This document shows positions 8,804 through 19,282 of a stretch of DNA of 64,000 bases, one piece after another. The stretch covers positions 124,001 through 188,000 of the forward strand of contig NZ_POXG01000001.1 in the NCBI RefSeq assembly GCF_003044565.1, read 5' to 3'. Position 1 is the first letter of the stretch; every line of letters starts with the position of its first letter. The DNA is from Neisseria sicca. GTDB taxonomy: Bacteria; Pseudomonadota; Gammaproteobacteria; Burkholderiales; Neisseriaceae. Under the pieces are notes generated by a model. It was given only the letters and a program-made list of their open reading frames with translations, did not search any database and was not told the origin of the DNA. The position numbers and the translations under genes are program-made.

Positions 8804-11800
8804 ATGTTTTGGACTGTGCTGATTATCATTTTATTGTGTGCCATTTGCGGCGTATTTTGGCTGCACAGAAAACAAGAACGCGACTGGCAGCACGAATTGG
8901 CACGCTTAGAGCGTGGTATGCAAGAGGGCACATATATTCCTCACGATCAGGACGCTGATTCTCCACATCAATTTTCCGAAGATGCCAAAGCAGCATACGG
9001 AAAAACTATCGCACGTCTGCGCCTGATGGCAGCGCGTTACACACCGCAGCAAGAGCAATCAACAGAAGAACAGGTAAACGCCGAAAACGAAGAAACTGAA
9101 GCCGGTATGCCAGATATAGCGGATTTCTTTGAAAGCCAAGAAGCAAAACAGGAATATCATCAAGATACCGACGCCGAAAGGTCGTCTGAAAATGCGCAGA
9201 CAGAACCTGTTCACCAATCCGAAACCCGGCAACACCACGCATCCTTAAGAAAAGATGCACCATATATCGTTCCTTTCGTTGAAACCGAAGAGCCTGAATA
9301 TATTCCCCGTATCGTTAAAGACGAAGGCTTTGAAGAAATTACTCTGGAAGAAGCAACCCGCTCGCTCAATGAAGCAGCGTTACAGGAATGGGAAGAGCAA
9401 CAGACCGCAAACCATCCTGCTGAGGATTGGAATGACGATGAAGAGGCAATTCAGCTCATCCGCGCGTCGGTTACGCCGATGAAAGGTTTGCAGATTATCG
9501 ATTTCAACGATCCCGTACTGCGCCGAACCCGCGAGCGCGTCATGGCAGGCGTCAACGGCATTCAAATTCCCAAAGCCAGTGCGCCGCATATCGAAACTGT
9601 ACAAACCGCGCTGCGTACAGCCGAACGCGAAGCTATTTTGCCTGTCATTGACAATCTGGATAGCCGTGCAGAGATTGATGTGACGGACATCCGAAACACA
9701 TTGGCGAGAAGTACGGCAGCCCGCCAACGCCTTGCCGCAGCGGTTGCACCTGTGCGCGATTTCCAGCCGCAAATCATTCAAAATGATGAAATTTTGGCAA
9801 ACCTGATTCCTGCAAGCCGCAGACGGACGGTTCGCCATGCTGAAGCGGCGGCGGAGAAACTGGCGCGCAAGCAGCAATCTGCTGCCGCACAGATGAAATT
9901 ATCGGAGGAAGCCAATCCGCAGCCTGAACAAACGGTTGCGCCTTCTGTCGCGCGTAAACCGCTGTTCCCGCCTAAAACAATTCGCACCGAACCTGTTGCT
10001 CCGCCAAAAGAAAAAGCGGTCTACATCTCAAGACAGCCCGCTCCGACGGCAACCGTAGTCGAGCCGCCTGAAGTGCCGACCGTTATCCCTGCGCCAATCG
10101 ATATCCCTGCGCCACCCAGCTTTACGCCGCCGCCAGTTGCGCCTGAAATCGTTGAGCCGCAGATGACACGTTCCGCCTTGGAAATTCCCGCTTTCCATTC
10201 TGAAGTCAACGCGCATGTCAGCGACAATCCTGTCCGCTCGATTCATGATTATTTAATCAGCGAATCCGAAACTGAAGATGAAATCGCAGGCAAAGATGTG
10301 CAGCAAAACGCTGAAACTGAATCCACCCATACGGAAAATGCGGAAATTTCTGCTTTTGAACATCATCAACCGATACATCGTCCCGATTTTGCGACGGGCT
10401 ATGCTGCTGATGATTTTGATGAGGATTCGGAAGAGGATACCGGAGCGTTTTACGAGTTTTCAGACGACCTGAAGCAGCCTCTGCCAACCACAGACCTGCT
10501 CCTCCCGCCCCAATTCGACCCTGCCGCTACGCAGACCGAAGAAGAATTGTTAAACAACAGCATCACCATCGAAGAAAAGCTGGCGGAATTCAAAGTCAAA
10601 GTCAAAGTCGTGGATTCCTATTCCGGTCCGGTGATTACGCGTTACGAAATCGAACCTGATGTCGGCGTGCGCGGCAATTCGGTTATGAACCTCGAAAAAG
10701 ACCTCGCCCGTTCGCTCGGCGTTGCCTCTATCCGCGTTGTCGAAACCATACCCGGCAAAACCTGCATGGGCTTGGAGCTGCCGAACCCGAAACGGCAAAT
10801 GATACGGCTGAGCGAAATTTTCAATTCGCCCGCGTTTGCCGAATCCAAATCCAAGCTCACACTCGCGCTCGGTCAAGACATTACCGGTCAACCCGTCGTT
10901 ACCGACTTGGGCAAAGCGCCGCATTTGCTGGTTGCCGGTACGACTGGTTCGGGTAAATCGGTCGGCGTTAACGCCATGATTCTGTCCATGCTCTTCAAAG
11001 CGACGCCTGAAGACGTGCGTATGATTATGATTGACCCGAAAATGCTGGAATTGAGCATTTACGAAGGCATTCCGCACCTGCTCGCGCCTGTCGTTACCGA
11101 TATGAAGCTGGCGGCCAACGCGCTCAACTGGTGCGTCAACGAAATGGAAAAACGCTACCGTCTGATGAGCCATGTAGGCGTGCGCAACCTTGCTGGCTTC
11201 AACCAAAAAATCATGGAGGTCGCCGCGCAAGGCATAAAAATCGCCAACCCGTTCAGCCTGACGCCCGACAATCCCGAACCTTTGGAAAAACTGCCGTTTA
11301 TCGTCGTCGTGGTTGACGAATTTGCCGACCTGATGATGACCGCAGGCAAGAAAATCGAAGAGCTGATTGCCCGTCTCGCCCAAAAAGCCCGCGCGGCAGG
11401 TATCCATTTGATTCTTGCCACGCAACGCCCCAGCGTCGATGTCATCACAGGCCTGATTAAAGCCAACATCCCGACACGCATCGCATTCCAAGTGTCCAGC
11501 AAAATCGACAGCCGCACGATTCTCGACCAAATGGGTGCGGAAAACCTGCTCGGACAGGGCGATATGCTGTTCCTGCCACCGGGAACAGGCTATCCGCAAC
11601 GTGTTCACGGTGCGTTCGCTTCAGACGACGAAGTACATCGCGTGGTCGAATATCTGAAACAATTCGGCGAGCCGGATTACATCGACGATATTCTGATGAG
11701 CGGCACAACCGACGATCTGCCGGGCATCAGCCGCAGTAGCGACGGCGAAGTTGACCCAATGTATGACGAGGCAGTCTCCGTTGTTCTGAAAACACGCAAA

Positions 11801-11953
11801 GCCAGTATCTCAGGTATCCAGCGTCAATTACGCATCGGCTACAACCGCGCCGCCCGCCTGATTGACCAAATGGAAGCAGACGGCATCGTTTCTCCTGCCG
11901 AAACCAACGGCAACCGTACCGTTTTAGCGCAAAGCAACGAGCATTTGGACTAA
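8804..11953 (+). CDS. ftsK: DNA translocase FtsK
   Basis: This 1049-residue hexameric motor pumps chromosome ends through the closing septum. The C-terminal motor holds Walker A GTTGSGKS with Lys at about 718 and a Walker B region [11 protein letters not shown] (about 830). The last 65 residues are the winged-helix gamma domain ([19 protein letters not shown]...), which reads KOPS. The N-terminus has only one membrane helix ([19 protein letters not shown]) instead of the four known from E. coli FtsK. A long acidic and proline-rich linker, about residues 40-580, carries an in-frame uptake sequence coding for RSSENAQ. AAGGGAAACAGCG precedes the ATG. A terminator follows. Confidence 0.95.
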   Translation: MFWTVLIIILLCAICGVFWLHRKQERDWQHELARLERGMQEGTYIPHDQDADSPHQFSEDAKAAYGKTIARLRLMAARYTPQQEQSTEEQVNAENEETEAGMPDIADFFESQEAKQEYHQDTDAERSSENAQTEPVHQSETRQHHASLRKDAPYIVPFVETEEPEYIPRIVKDEGFEEITLEEATRSLNEAALQEWEEQQTANHPAEDWNDDEEAIQLIRASVTPMKGLQIIDFNDPVLRRTRERVMAGVNGIQIPKASAPHIETVQTALRTAEREAILPVIDNLDSRAEIDVTDIRNTLARSTAARQRLAAAVAPVRDFQPQIIQNDEILANLIPASRRRTVRHAEAAAEKLARKQQSAAAQMKLSEEANPQPEQTVAPSVARKPLFPPKTIRTEPVAPPKEKAVYISRQPAPTATVVEPPEVPTVIPAPIDIPAPPSFTPPPVAPEIVEPQMTRSALEIPAFHSEVNAHVSDNPVRSIHDYLISESETEDEIAGKDVQQNAETESTHTENAEISAFEHHQPIHRPDFATGYAADDFDEDSEEDTGAFYEFSDDLKQPLPTTDLLLPPQFDPAATQTEEELLNNSITIEEKLAEFKVKVKVVDSYSGPVITRYEIEPDVGVRGNSVMNLEKDLARSLGVASIRVVETIPGKTCMGLELPNPKRQMIRLSEIFNSPAFAESKSKLTLALGQDITGQPVVTDLGKAPHLLVAGTTGSGKSVGVNAMILSMLFKATPEDVRMIMIDPKMLELSIYEGIPHLLAPVVTDMKLAANALNWCVNEMEKRYRLMSHVGVRNLAGFNQKIMEVAAQGIKIANPFSLTPDNPEPLEKLPFIVVVVDEFADLMMTAGKKIEELIARLAQKARAAGIHLILATQRPSVDVITGLIKANIPTRIAFQVSSKIDSRTILDQMGAENLLGQGDMLFLPPGTGYPQRVHGAFASDDEVHRVVEYLKQFGEPDYIDDILMSGTTDDLPGISRSSDGEVDPMYDEAVSVVLKTRKASISGIQRQLRIGYNRAARLIDQMEADGIVSPAETNGNRTVLAQSNEHLD

Positions 11954-12039
11954 AACCACACCAAAGTAGGAGAAAAGCCGATTGCCGTTGCAGTTTCCCC
12001 TGATTTTGGTACAATACCGCCATTCATTCTTACACAGAC

Positions 12040-12073
12040 AAGCCGCCGAAATTTAGGCGGCTTGTATTTTTAT
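12040..12073 (+). terminator. Rho-independent terminator of ftsK
   Basis: The stem AAGCCGCC/GGCGGCTT has an 8-base loop and is followed by a T-rich tail. Confidence 0.85.
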
Positions 12074-12150
12074 TTTCATTTTGCGGACTATGTTTACCGC
12101 GTATTTACCAGGCAAAAGCAGCCCAAACGCTTTTGCGGAGAAGACAAACC

Positions 12151-12627
12151 ATGCAAAAAATTCCATTGACCGCACGCGGCGCAGAATTGCTCAAACAAGA
12201 ATTGCAACGCCTCAAAAGCGTCGCCCGTCCCGAAATCATCGAAGCCATCGCCGAAGCCCGTTCGCACGGCGACTTGTCTGAAAATGCCGAATATGAAGCC
12301 GCCAAAGAAAAACAAGGTTTCATTGAAGGCCGTATTTCCGAGCTGGAACACAAATTATCCATGGCGCACATCATCAATCCTGCCGAAATCCACGCAGAAG
12401 GCAAAATCGTCTTCGGCACGACCGTAACGCTGGAAGATTTAGAAACCGAAGAACACGTTACCTATCAAATCGTCGGCGAAGATGAAGCAGACATCAAAGA
12501 AGGCAAAATCTACGTCGGCTCACCCATCGCCCGTGCCCTAATCGGTAAAGAAGAAGGCGATGTCGCCGAAGTACAAGCTCCCGGCGGCGTTCGTGAATAC
12601 GACATTATTTCAGTTCAATATATCTGA
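12151..12627 (+). CDS. greA: Transcription elongation factor GreA
   Basis: The 158-residue protein restarts backtracked RNA polymerase by stimulating cleavage of the transcript in the secondary channel. The first 75 residues form the coiled coil, including [19 protein letters not shown] with the acidic tip residues (D and E of GDLSENAEY). The globular FKBP-like C-terminal domain follows. The start was set at [10 protein letters not shown] by comparison with E. coli (MQAIPMTLRG); GCGGAGAAG lies upstream. An uptake-sequence hairpin ends the unit. Confidence 0.97.
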   Translation: MQKIPLTARGAELLKQELQRLKSVARPEIIEAIAEARSHGDLSENAEYEAAKEKQGFIEGRISELEHKLSMAHIINPAEIHAEGKIVFGTTVTLEDLETEEHVTYQIVGEDEADIKEGKIYVGSPIARALIGKEEGDVAEVQAPGGVREYDIISVQYI

Positions 12628-12650
12628 CTGCCCCGAATATTATTGATATA

Positions 12651-12697
12651 AAAGGTCGTCTGAAAACCAAAGAAAATGGTTTTCAGACGACCTTTTT
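12651..12697 (+). terminator. Paired uptake-sequence terminator between greA and ispG
   Basis: AAAGGTCGTCTGAAAACC and its inverted partner are followed by TTTTTT. The position between convergent genes would serve both. Confidence 0.8.
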
Positions 12698-12709
12698 TGT
12701 TTATGTCTA

Positions 12710-13975
12710 TCAAGCGGACTGTATTGGGATGATACGGTTTTGACTGCGTTTGGCACCGCCTTCGCAATAGTTGGTTTTGACGTATTCTTCGACAATTTCC
12801 AAGAATTCGGCTGCGATGTTGTCGCCTTTTAAAGTCACTTTGCGTTCTCCGTCAACATAAACCGGTGCAACAGGAGTTTCGCCGGTTCCGGGCAGGCTGA
12901 TGCCGATGTCTGCCAGTTTGCTTTCGCCCGGTCCGTTAACAACGCAGCCCATAACGGCAACGTTTAAAGATTCCACACCGGGGTAAACAGTTCGCCATAC
13001 GGTCATTTTTTGGCGCAGGTAATTTTGTACGTCTTGGGCGAGCTCTTGGAAGACTGTACTGGTGGTGCGTCCGCAACCGGGGCAGGCGGTAACCATTGGG
13101 GTAAATGATCGCAGTCCCATGGTTTGCAGGATTTCTTGACCAACGATCACTTCTTGAGTACGCGAGCTGCCGGGTTCGGGGGTGAGTGAAATACGGATGG
13201 TGTCGCCGATGCCTTCTTGAAGCAGTACGGCCAAGGCAGCAGTAGAAGCGACAATGCCTTTGCTACCCATGCCTGCTTCCGTCAAGCCTAAGTGGAGCGG
13301 ATATCGGCAGCGGCTGCCCAGCTCGCGGTAAACCTGAATCAAATCTTGAACGGAGCTGACCTTGCACGACAAGATGATTTTGTTTTCAGGCAAACCTAAT
13401 CGGACGGCTTTTTCAGCAGATTCCAACGCCGAAATAATCAAGGCTTCTTTCATGATTTCTTCAGGCGGTTTGGGCGATGAGGACGCCAGATTGGCATCCA
13501 TCATGCGCTTGGCGAGGCTTTGGTCAAGAGAGCCCCAGTTGACGCCGATACGGACGGCTTTGTCGTTTTCGGCGGCAGTTCGAATCATATAGGCAAATTT
13601 TTCATCACCTTTTGCGCCTTTGCCGACATTGCCGGGGTTGATGCGGTATTTGGACAAGGCTTTGCCGCACTCGGGAAATTCTGCCAACAGACGTTCGCCA
13701 TTGAAATGGAAGTCGCCAATCAGCGGGGTGGTGTAACCCATGTCGTCCAAACGCTGGCGGATTTCGGCAACTTTGGATGCGGCTTCCGGACTGTTGACGG
13801 TAATGCGCACCATTTCTGAGCCTGCATCGCTCAATTCTTTGACTTGCAGAGCGGTTGCTTTAGCATCTGCGGTGTCGGTATTGGTCATAGACTGAACGAC
13901 AACGGGTGCGTCAGAACCGACGATGAGATGATCGATTTGCACTTGATGGGTTTGGCGGCGTTTGGGGGTGTTCAT
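12710..13975 (-). CDS. ispG: 4-hydroxy-3-methylbut-2-en-1-yl diphosphate synthase (IspG/GcpE)
   Basis: The 421-residue iron-sulfur enzyme converts MEcPP to HMBPP in the MEP isoprenoid pathway. The N-terminal TIM barrel contains [10 protein letters not shown] and IGVNWGSLD. The C-terminal part carries the cluster cysteines in ACPGCGRTT and in [10 protein letters not shown]. This matches the bacterial family in length and order. It starts 2 bases after the rodZ-like gene on the same strand and is probably cotranscribed with rlmN-pilW-rodZ, an arrangement found in many proteobacteria. Confidence 0.97.
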   Translation of the reverse strand: MNTPKRRQTHQVQIDHLIVGSDAPVVVQSMTNTDTADAKATALQVKELSDAGSEMVRITVNSPEAASKVAEIRQRLDDMGYTTPLIGDFHFNGERLLAEFPECGKALSKYRINPGNVGKGAKGDEKFAYMIRTAAENDKAVRIGVNWGSLDQSLAKRMMDANLASSSPKPPEEIMKEALIISALESAEKAVRLGLPENKIILSCKVSSVQDLIQVYRELGSRCRYPLHLGLTEAGMGSKGIVASTAALAVLLQEGIGDTIRISLTPEPGSSRTQEVIVGQEILQTMGLRSFTPMVTACPGCGRTTSTVFQELAQDVQNYLRQKMTVWRTVYPGVESLNVAVMGCVVNGPGESKLADIGISLPGTGETPVAPVYVDGERKVTLKGDNIAAEFLEIVEEYVKTNYCEGGAKRSQNRIIPIQSA

Positions 13976-13977
13976 CT

Positions 13978-14853
13978 TTATTTTTTTCCTGCTACAAAGG
14001 AAGCGGATTTTTCACCGGCAACCCGGTATTCTGCCAGATTGATGGTTGTCCCGCCATAATTGGCTTGTGCGCCTGTGGCAATACCGATCCAGACATTGTA
14101 GGGCGCACCGCCTTTAAAACGCCTTTCGCTTCCTGCGGGAATGATCCGGCTGAAAATCATGGTACCTTTCTTGTCTGTAATAATCAGATTGCTTCGGTAT
14201 TGGACTTTAATCCAAAGCTCGTCTGAATCGACTTTGACTTCATGTTCGGATGCCGCTGCTTCGGACGCGGCAACGCTGGAAGCTGCTTTTTCAACATTGG
14301 AGGAGACTTCTTGTTTGCCGTTTTCTGCCATATTGGAAACGGCAACATTTTCTTTTTTCAAGTCCGGAGTCTGCATACTGTTACGCACGGCATCGCTGTT
14401 TTGCGCGACTTGCTGTTCGTTTTCATGATTGGACTTGCTTTGCCAAACGTAAATACCGCCGCCAAGCAGGATGAGCGCTGCTGCACCCAAAACCCATTTG
14501 GGAAAACCGACTTTTTCACCATCTTGGTAGTTCAAGCCGGTATTTTGTTTGCGATCCACCAGATAGACATGGTCTTCTTCCGGCGCAGAAATGGCTTTCA
14601 GACGACCTGTAATGGTTGCTTCATCGATTTTCAACAGGCGGGCATAAGAGCGCAGATAGCCCATAACGAAGACCAATCCTGAAAAGAACGAATAGTCTCC
14701 TTTTTCGAGTGCTTCAATTTGTTCGGCAGACAGTTTCAACCGTCGTGCTACTTCGTCAATATCCCAACCTGATTTTTGTCTGAGTTGTCCCAGCTCATCA
14801 CCCAATGATTTGGCAGCTTGAATGTCGTATTCGTTTTTCTTTTGATTTTCCAT
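13978..14853 (-). CDS. rodZ: RodZ-like helix-turn-helix membrane protein
   Basis: The 291-residue protein has a cytoplasmic Cro/CI-type HTH domain (about 10-80: [19 protein letters not shown]...EALEKGDY). A single membrane helix follows ([18 protein letters not shown], about 118-135), then a low-complexity Ala/Ser/Glu linker and a periplasmic beta domain at the C-terminus (DUF4115 type). This is the plan of RodZ, which links MreB to the cell wall machinery. Neisseria are cocci, so a rod-shape function cannot be assumed, and the protein may act elsewhere. The linker region holds an uptake sequence at about 14600. It lies between pilW and ispG, as in related bacteria. Confidence 0.82.
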   Translation of the reverse strand: MENQKKNEYDIQAAKSLGDELGQLRQKSGWDIDEVARRLKLSAEQIEALEKGDYSFFSGLVFVMGYLRSYARLLKIDEATITGRLKAISAPEEDHVYLVDRKQNTGLNYQDGEKVGFPKWVLGAAALILLGGGIYVWQSKSNHENEQQVAQNSDAVRNSMQTPDLKKENVAVSNMAENGKQEVSSNVEKAASSVAASEAAASEHEVKVDSDELWIKVQYRSNLIITDKKGTMIFSRIIPAGSERRFKGGAPYNVWIGIATGAQANYGGTTINLAEYRVAGEKSASFVAGKK

Positions 14854-14857
14854 GTAG

Positions 14858-15613
14858 TTATTTACCTGTGGTTACTGCCTGTAATTGTTCCGAGTAGGGG
14901 AAGTTTGCCCTTAACTGGGCTTCGTATTCGTAGGCTGCCTGGCTATTGCCCAAAGCAGTCGCCAATTTCCAACCCAGCAGCAAATCATCTGCCTGCAAGA
15001 CATCGACTTTGCTTTGGTATTGACGGAAATAATAGTCCGCTTCGTTTAAATTGCCTGCCAGCATTTTGGTTCTTGCCAATTCTTTAAACGCAGGCGGGAA
15101 TTGAGGTTGTGCGGCCAACGAGCGTTCAAGATAAGCCTCCGCGAGCGAATATTGTCCCATCTTTGCGCTGCAAATACCCTTGTTGAGGTTGGCGATAAAT
15201 GGAGAAGGATAAGTTGGATCGGCCAGGGCTTTGTCAAAATAACTGATGGACTGGGCGGGATTGTTCATCTCGCTGCACAAGAACCAGCCGTAGTTATTAT
15301 TGATTTCCGCATTGTCAGGCTTCAAGGATAGGGCTTTTTGGAAGCTTTCCTGTGCCTTGTCGCGTACTTTGAGATATTGATAGATTTGCGCGCGAACCAG
15401 CCATGCATCTTCATTGCTGCTGTCCGCTTTCAATGCCTCTTCAATGCTTACCGTTGCTTGACGGTAATCGCCCCCGCGCATGTATTCGATAGCCAACTGA
15501 GTTTTGATATTGGCGACCTGTGTCGCACGTTCCGCTCTGCTTGGACCTTTTGTGCCGGCGCATGCGCCCAAAACCAAAGTTAAAATAATGGGTTGCCAAA
15601 TGTTCAGTTTCAT
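14858..15613 (-). CDS. pilW: Type IV pilus biogenesis lipoprotein PilW (PilF family)
   Basis: The 251-residue outer-membrane lipoprotein has a signal peptide ending in the lipobox LGAC. About six TPR repeats follow, such as IEYMRGGDYRQATVSIEEAL, NNNYGWFLCSEMNNPAQSI and MGQYSLAEAYLERSL. In meningococci PilW stabilises pilus fibres and helps secretin assembly. I chose MKLNIWQP as start because it gives the signal peptide directly; it begins 2 bases after the rlmN stop. Confidence 0.9.
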   Translation of the reverse strand: MKLNIWQPIILTLVLGACAGTKGPSRAERATQVANIKTQLAIEYMRGGDYRQATVSIEEALKADSSNEDAWLVRAQIYQYLKVRDKAQESFQKALSLKPDNAEINNNYGWFLCSEMNNPAQSISYFDKALADPTYPSPFIANLNKGICSAKMGQYSLAEAYLERSLAAQPQFPPAFKELARTKMLAGNLNEADYYFRQYQSKVDVLQADDLLLGWKLATALGNSQAAYEYEAQLRANFPYSEQLQAVTTGK

Positions 15614-15615
15614 AA

Positions 15616-16710
15616 TCAGCTCTGTTGTTCGACCAAAATCTGCTGCCATTTTTGTTGACGGCGTGTTTTATCTTGTACTTGTCCTGCCAATTGACCGCAA
15701 GCTGCGTCAATATCATCGCCACGCGTTTTGCGGACGGTTACCACGAATCCTGCCTGCTGCAAAATATCGCGGAAAACGCGGATATTTTCATTGGTAGAGC
15801 GTTCGTAGCCGGAATTTGGGAAGGGATTGAACGGAATCAGATTGAATTTGCACGGTACGTCTTTTACCAGCTCAATCAGTTCGCGCGCATGTTGCGCCTT
15901 GTCATTGATTCCGTCCAACATAACGTATTCAAAAGTAATGAAATCTCTTGGTGCTTTGACCAAATAGCGTTGACATGCCGCCATCAACTCTTTCAACGGA
16001 TATTTTTTATTCAGCGGAACAATTTGGTCGCGTACTTCGTCGTTGGAAGCATGAAGGGATACTGCCAGCGCAACAGGCATCGCATCGCGCAGCCTGTCCA
16101 TTTGCGGCACCATACCTGATGTGGAAACGGTAACGCGGCGGCGGCTTAGGCCGTAGCCATGATCGTCCAGCATAATGCTCAGCGCAGTAACGACATTATC
16201 AAAGTTCGCCATTGGCTCGCCCATGCCCATCATGACTACATTGGAAATCACGCGTTCGTTTTTCGGCGTAACGCCCATTGCTTTATTTGCCCACCACAGT
16301 TGCCCAATGATTTCGGCAGCGGTCAGATTACGGTTGAAACCTTGGCGGCCGGTAGAACAGAAGGTGCATTCCAATGCGCAGCCGACTTGAGAGGAAATAC
16401 ACAACGTACCGCGTTCTGCTTCGGGAATAAACACCGTTTCAACGCCGTTGCCCGTTCCTACATCCAACAGCCATTTGCGCGTCCCATCGGCGGATTCTTG
16501 CGCCATCATCAGTTTGGGCACATCCACGCTTGCCTGTTCGTTGAGTTTCAGGCGTAGGGATTTTGCCAAATCGGTCATTTCATCGAAACTTTGCGCACCG
16601 GCTTGGTGGATCCAGCGCATGACTTGTTTGGCGCGAAACGGTTTTTCACCCATTTCGGCAAAATGATGGGTCAGTCCGTTTAAATCATAATTCAGCAGAT
16701 TGGTTTTCAT
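15616..16710 (-). CDS. rlmN: Dual-specificity 23S rRNA/tRNA adenine-C2 methyltransferase RlmN
   Basis: The 364-residue radical SAM enzyme methylates A2503 of 23S rRNA and A37 of some tRNAs. The cluster motif is in [19 protein letters not shown]. The resolving cysteine of the catalytic pair is probably in [11 protein letters not shown] near the C-terminus. [12 protein letters not shown] and [10 protein letters not shown] are further family signatures. It heads the likely operon rlmN-pilW-rodZ-ispG. Confidence 0.96.
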   Translation of the reverse strand: MKTNLLNYDLNGLTHHFAEMGEKPFRAKQVMRWIHQAGAQSFDEMTDLAKSLRLKLNEQASVDVPKLMMAQESADGTRKWLLDVGTGNGVETVFIPEAERGTLCISSQVGCALECTFCSTGRQGFNRNLTAAEIIGQLWWANKAMGVTPKNERVISNVVMMGMGEPMANFDNVVTALSIMLDDHGYGLSRRRVTVSTSGMVPQMDRLRDAMPVALAVSLHASNDEVRDQIVPLNKKYPLKELMAACQRYLVKAPRDFITFEYVMLDGINDKAQHARELIELVKDVPCKFNLIPFNPFPNSGYERSTNENIRVFRDILQQAGFVVTVRKTRGDDIDAACGQLAGQVQDKTRRQQKWQQILVEQQS

Positions 16711-16856
16711 GTGGTTTATTTCTTGGTAAAGCTTTTAATAAAAGCTGTCGTGATAAATCTTGCAAATCCGGCGGATTAGGGCGTTGCATAGTGGGTTTGA
16801 ACATGCCCTGAATCTTGTTGAGCAAACAGCTTTTATTTCCAAGCTCCTTCTATCAT

Positions 16857-16896
16857 ATTTTCAGACGACCTCCATTTTAGAAAGGTCGTCTGAAAA
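16857..16896. repeat. Inverted pair of uptake sequences upstream of rlmN, downstream of ndk
   Basis: TTTTCAGACGACCTCC and AAAGGTCGTCTGAAAAC enclose about 9 bases. It lies beyond the end of the minus-strand ndk and could terminate it. Confidence 0.7.
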
Positions 16897-16970
16897 CAGA
16901 TTGAGACAAACAATATCGACAAAACCGTCCAAACACCCGAACCGGTCGGACGTTCGAACGGTATCTATCG

Positions 16971-17396
16971 TTAACGCGGGCAGATTTCGCTTTGGCTGAA
17001 GAAGTAGGCAATCTCGATTGCTGCGTTTTCCAGACTGTCAGAGCCATGTACGGCGTTTACGCTGAGAGATTCGGCAAAATCCGCACGTATCGTACCGGGA
17101 GCGGCTTCCGCAGGGTTGGTCGCGCCCATCAGCTCACGGTTTTTTGCAACGGCATTTTCACCTTCCAGTACCTGAATCATGACAGGACCGCTGGTCATAA
17201 AGGCAACCAAACTGTCGTAAAAAGGACGCTCTTTATGGACAGCATAAAACTCTTGGGCTTCGCGCACGCTGAGGTGCTTCATTTTGGCGGCGACAATACG
17301 CAGTCCGTTGTCTTCAAAACGGCTGTAAATTTTGCCGATTACATTTTTACCTACAGCATCGGGTTTAACGATGGAGATCGTGCGCTCAATAGCCAT
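16971..17396 (-). CDS. ndk: Nucleoside diphosphate kinase
   Basis: The 141-residue enzyme transfers the terminal phosphate between nucleoside tri- and diphosphates through a phosphohistidine. The active-site histidine lies in [12 protein letters not shown], and [15 protein letters not shown] is the typical N-terminus. An AAGGACAT ribosome site precedes the start. It is followed by rlmN, as in other Neisseria. Confidence 0.97.
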   Translation of the reverse strand: MAIERTISIVKPDAVGKNVIGKIYSRFEDNGLRIVAAKMKHLSVREAQEFYAVHKERPFYDSLVAFMTSGPVMIQVLEGENAVAKNRELMGATNPAEAAPGTIRADFAESLSVNAVHGSDSLENAAIEIAYFFSQSEICPR

Positions 17397-17515
17397 ATTA
17401 TGTCCTTGTTTTCATTGCGTTGTGCAATAGTCTGAGGTTGAGGAAAATGAACTGCTATTTTATCAAATTTCAGTTTGCTTTGGGAAAAGCTACTCTTTTT
17501 TTCTTTGCCTAAATC

Positions 17516-18652
17516 TTATTTTTTCAACGTCAGATGCGGCTGTTCCAAATAAACTTCCGATTGCATTTCCACCATACGGCTGGCAGTGCGGGTAAATTCT
17601 TCGGCGAAATCGCCTTCGACATAAATATCGTTTACGCCTACCGCGCTGGTGGCACAGAGTTTTACTCGGAAATCGTACAATACGTCAATCAGCCAAGTAA
17701 GGCGGCGCGCTTCGGCTTTTTCCTGCGGAGTAAGGCGTTCCAATCCTGATACGAACACCATTTCATAATGTTCGGCCAAATAGAGGTAATCCGCTTGCGA
17801 ACGCGGTCCAAAACATAAAGCGCGGAAATCGAACCAAATGGCGCGGTTGGCTTGGGCTTTGTGCGGAATTTCGCGCCCGTGTATCACGCTGATGCCGGGA
17901 TTCAATTCGGCAATTCCCGCCATTTCTTTAAATAAAGCAGCCAATTTCTGCTCATTTTCTTCATTGTTGGGAACGAAGAAAATCTCGGCAGGACGTAAAG
18001 TGCGCAGACGGTAGTCTTCTCCGCCATCAACATTTAAGACGGTCAGGCTGGATTCAATCAGCGCAATGGTCGGCAGAAAACTGCTTCTGTTTTGACCTTG
18101 AGGGTAAAGTTCGGACGGGGCATAGTTGGACGTCGCCACCAAAACTACGCCTTCGCTCAACAAGTTTTCCAACAGACGTCCAAGAATCATTGCATCTGCG
18201 ATGTCGCTGACGTGGAATTCGTCAAAACACAATACGCGGGTCTCTTTGGCAATCTCGGCAGCTACTGCCTTTAAGGGATTAGCTTCGCTTTTCAAGTCTT
18301 TCAAACGCCTGTGGATTTCCGCCATAAAAGCATGAAAGTGGACACGGCGTTTGCGGCGGTATGGCAAACAGCCGAAAAAAGCGTCCATCAAAAAACTTTT
18401 GCCGCGACCTACGCCGCCATAAAAATACAAACCTTTCGGCACTTGAGGGGAGCGCAGGCTGCGTCCTAGAAAACGGTTGCGTTTGCGTTTGAACATCATC
18501 AGTTCCGTCCACAAACGATCCAAATATTCAATCGCACGCGCTTGTGCTTCATCGCGGATGAAATTCGGTTGTTCGGCTGCCGCCTGATACCAAGTCAGCG
18601 GGCTGTGGTTTTCAAACGGAGGGGCGACAAACAGTTGACCTCTATCACTCAT
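17516..18652 (-). CDS. zapE: Cell division ATPase ZapE (AFG1 family)
   Basis: The 378-residue AAA-type ATPase has Walker A GGVGRGKSFLMD (about 79-90) and Walker B VLCFDEFHVSD. In E. coli ZapE is recruited to the constricting Z ring and destabilises FtsZ polymers; the mitochondrial relative is AFG1. FYGGVGRGKSFLMDAFF is the family signature. It stands alone, preceded by a Correia-type element that may affect its expression. Confidence 0.92.
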   Translation of the reverse strand: MSDRGQLFVAPPFENHSPLTWYQAAAEQPNFIRDEAQARAIEYLDRLWTELMMFKRKRNRFLGRSLRSPQVPKGLYFYGGVGRGKSFLMDAFFGCLPYRRKRRVHFHAFMAEIHRRLKDLKSEANPLKAVAAEIAKETRVLCFDEFHVSDIADAMILGRLLENLLSEGVVLVATSNYAPSELYPQGQNRSSFLPTIALIESSLTVLNVDGGEDYRLRTLRPAEIFFVPNNEENEQKLAALFKEMAGIAELNPGISVIHGREIPHKAQANRAIWFDFRALCFGPRSQADYLYLAEHYEMVFVSGLERLTPQEKAEARRLTWLIDVLYDFRVKLCATSAVGVNDIYVEGDFAEEFTRTASRMVEMQSEVYLEQPHLTLKK

Positions 18653-18686
18653 ATCTGACCTTTATTATGTTTTTGGGTTTGACAAT

Positions 18687-18793
18687 TATAGTGGATTAAC
18701 TTTAAACCAGTACGGCGTTGCCTCGCCTTGCCGTACTATCTGTACTGTCTGCGGCTTCGTCGCCTTGTCCTGATTTAAAGTTAATCCACTATA
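18687..18793. repeat. Correia-type element (107 bp)
   Basis: Terminal inverted repeats start with TATAGTGGATTAACTTTAAA and end with AATCCACTATA. The body CGGCGTTGCCTCGCC...CGGCTTCGTCGCC is the known Correia core in its short form. The element lies upstream of zapE. In other Neisseria these elements can carry outward promoters. Three relatives are at 39995, 61192 and 63405. Confidence 0.93.
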
Positions 18794-18916
18794 CGTTTTA
18801 TCAACGGGCAATCATTAAAAGAAACGTATTATAGATGATTTCAGACGACCCTATGAATTTTCCATTACAAATTCCCCCCAAATTCCGAAAACAATAGAGA
18901 ACCATATTTTCAGGCA

Positions 18917-18946
18917 ACAAAAAACGCCGCATTTCTGCGGCGTTCG
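18917..18946 (-). terminator. Rho-independent terminator of rpsA-ihfB
   Basis: On the minus strand the stem AACGCCGCA/TGCGGCGTT is followed by TTTTTT, 12 bases after the ihfB stop. Confidence 0.88.
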
Positions 18947-18957
18947 TTTACTCAGGT

Positions 18958-19272
18958 TTAGTTGGCATTTTCTTGTAAAGCCAAGTCCACACGTTCACGC
19001 AATTCCTTGCCGGGCTTGAAGTGAGGGACGTGTTTTTCAGGCACTTCCACACGTTCGCCGGTTTTGGGGTTGCGACCGATACGGGCCGGGCGATGGTTCA
19101 AATCGAAGCTGCCGAAACCACGGATTTCAATACGCTGACCGCGAGCCAGCGAGCGGGTCATGGTGTCAACCAAAACCTTTACGCTGTATTCGACGTCTTT
19201 TGCCAGCAATTGGTTACCGTTTTTTTCGGCAAAAACTTCTGCCAAACGAACCATTAATTCAGACTTCGTCAT
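18958..19272 (-). CDS. ihfB: Integration host factor subunit beta
   Basis: The 104-residue DNA-bending protein pairs with IhfA. The beta arms carry the DNA-intercalating proline segment [14 protein letters not shown], and the N-terminal [12 protein letters not shown] is typical of the beta subunit. It follows rpsA by 10 bases, an order (cmk-rpsA-ihfB) that is widely conserved. Confidence 0.96.
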   Translation of the reverse strand: MTKSELMVRLAEVFAEKNGNQLLAKDVEYSVKVLVDTMTRSLARGQRIEIRGFGSFDLNHRPARIGRNPKTGERVEVPEKHVPHFKPGKELRERVDLALQENAN

Positions 19273-19282
19273 GTCTGCAACC

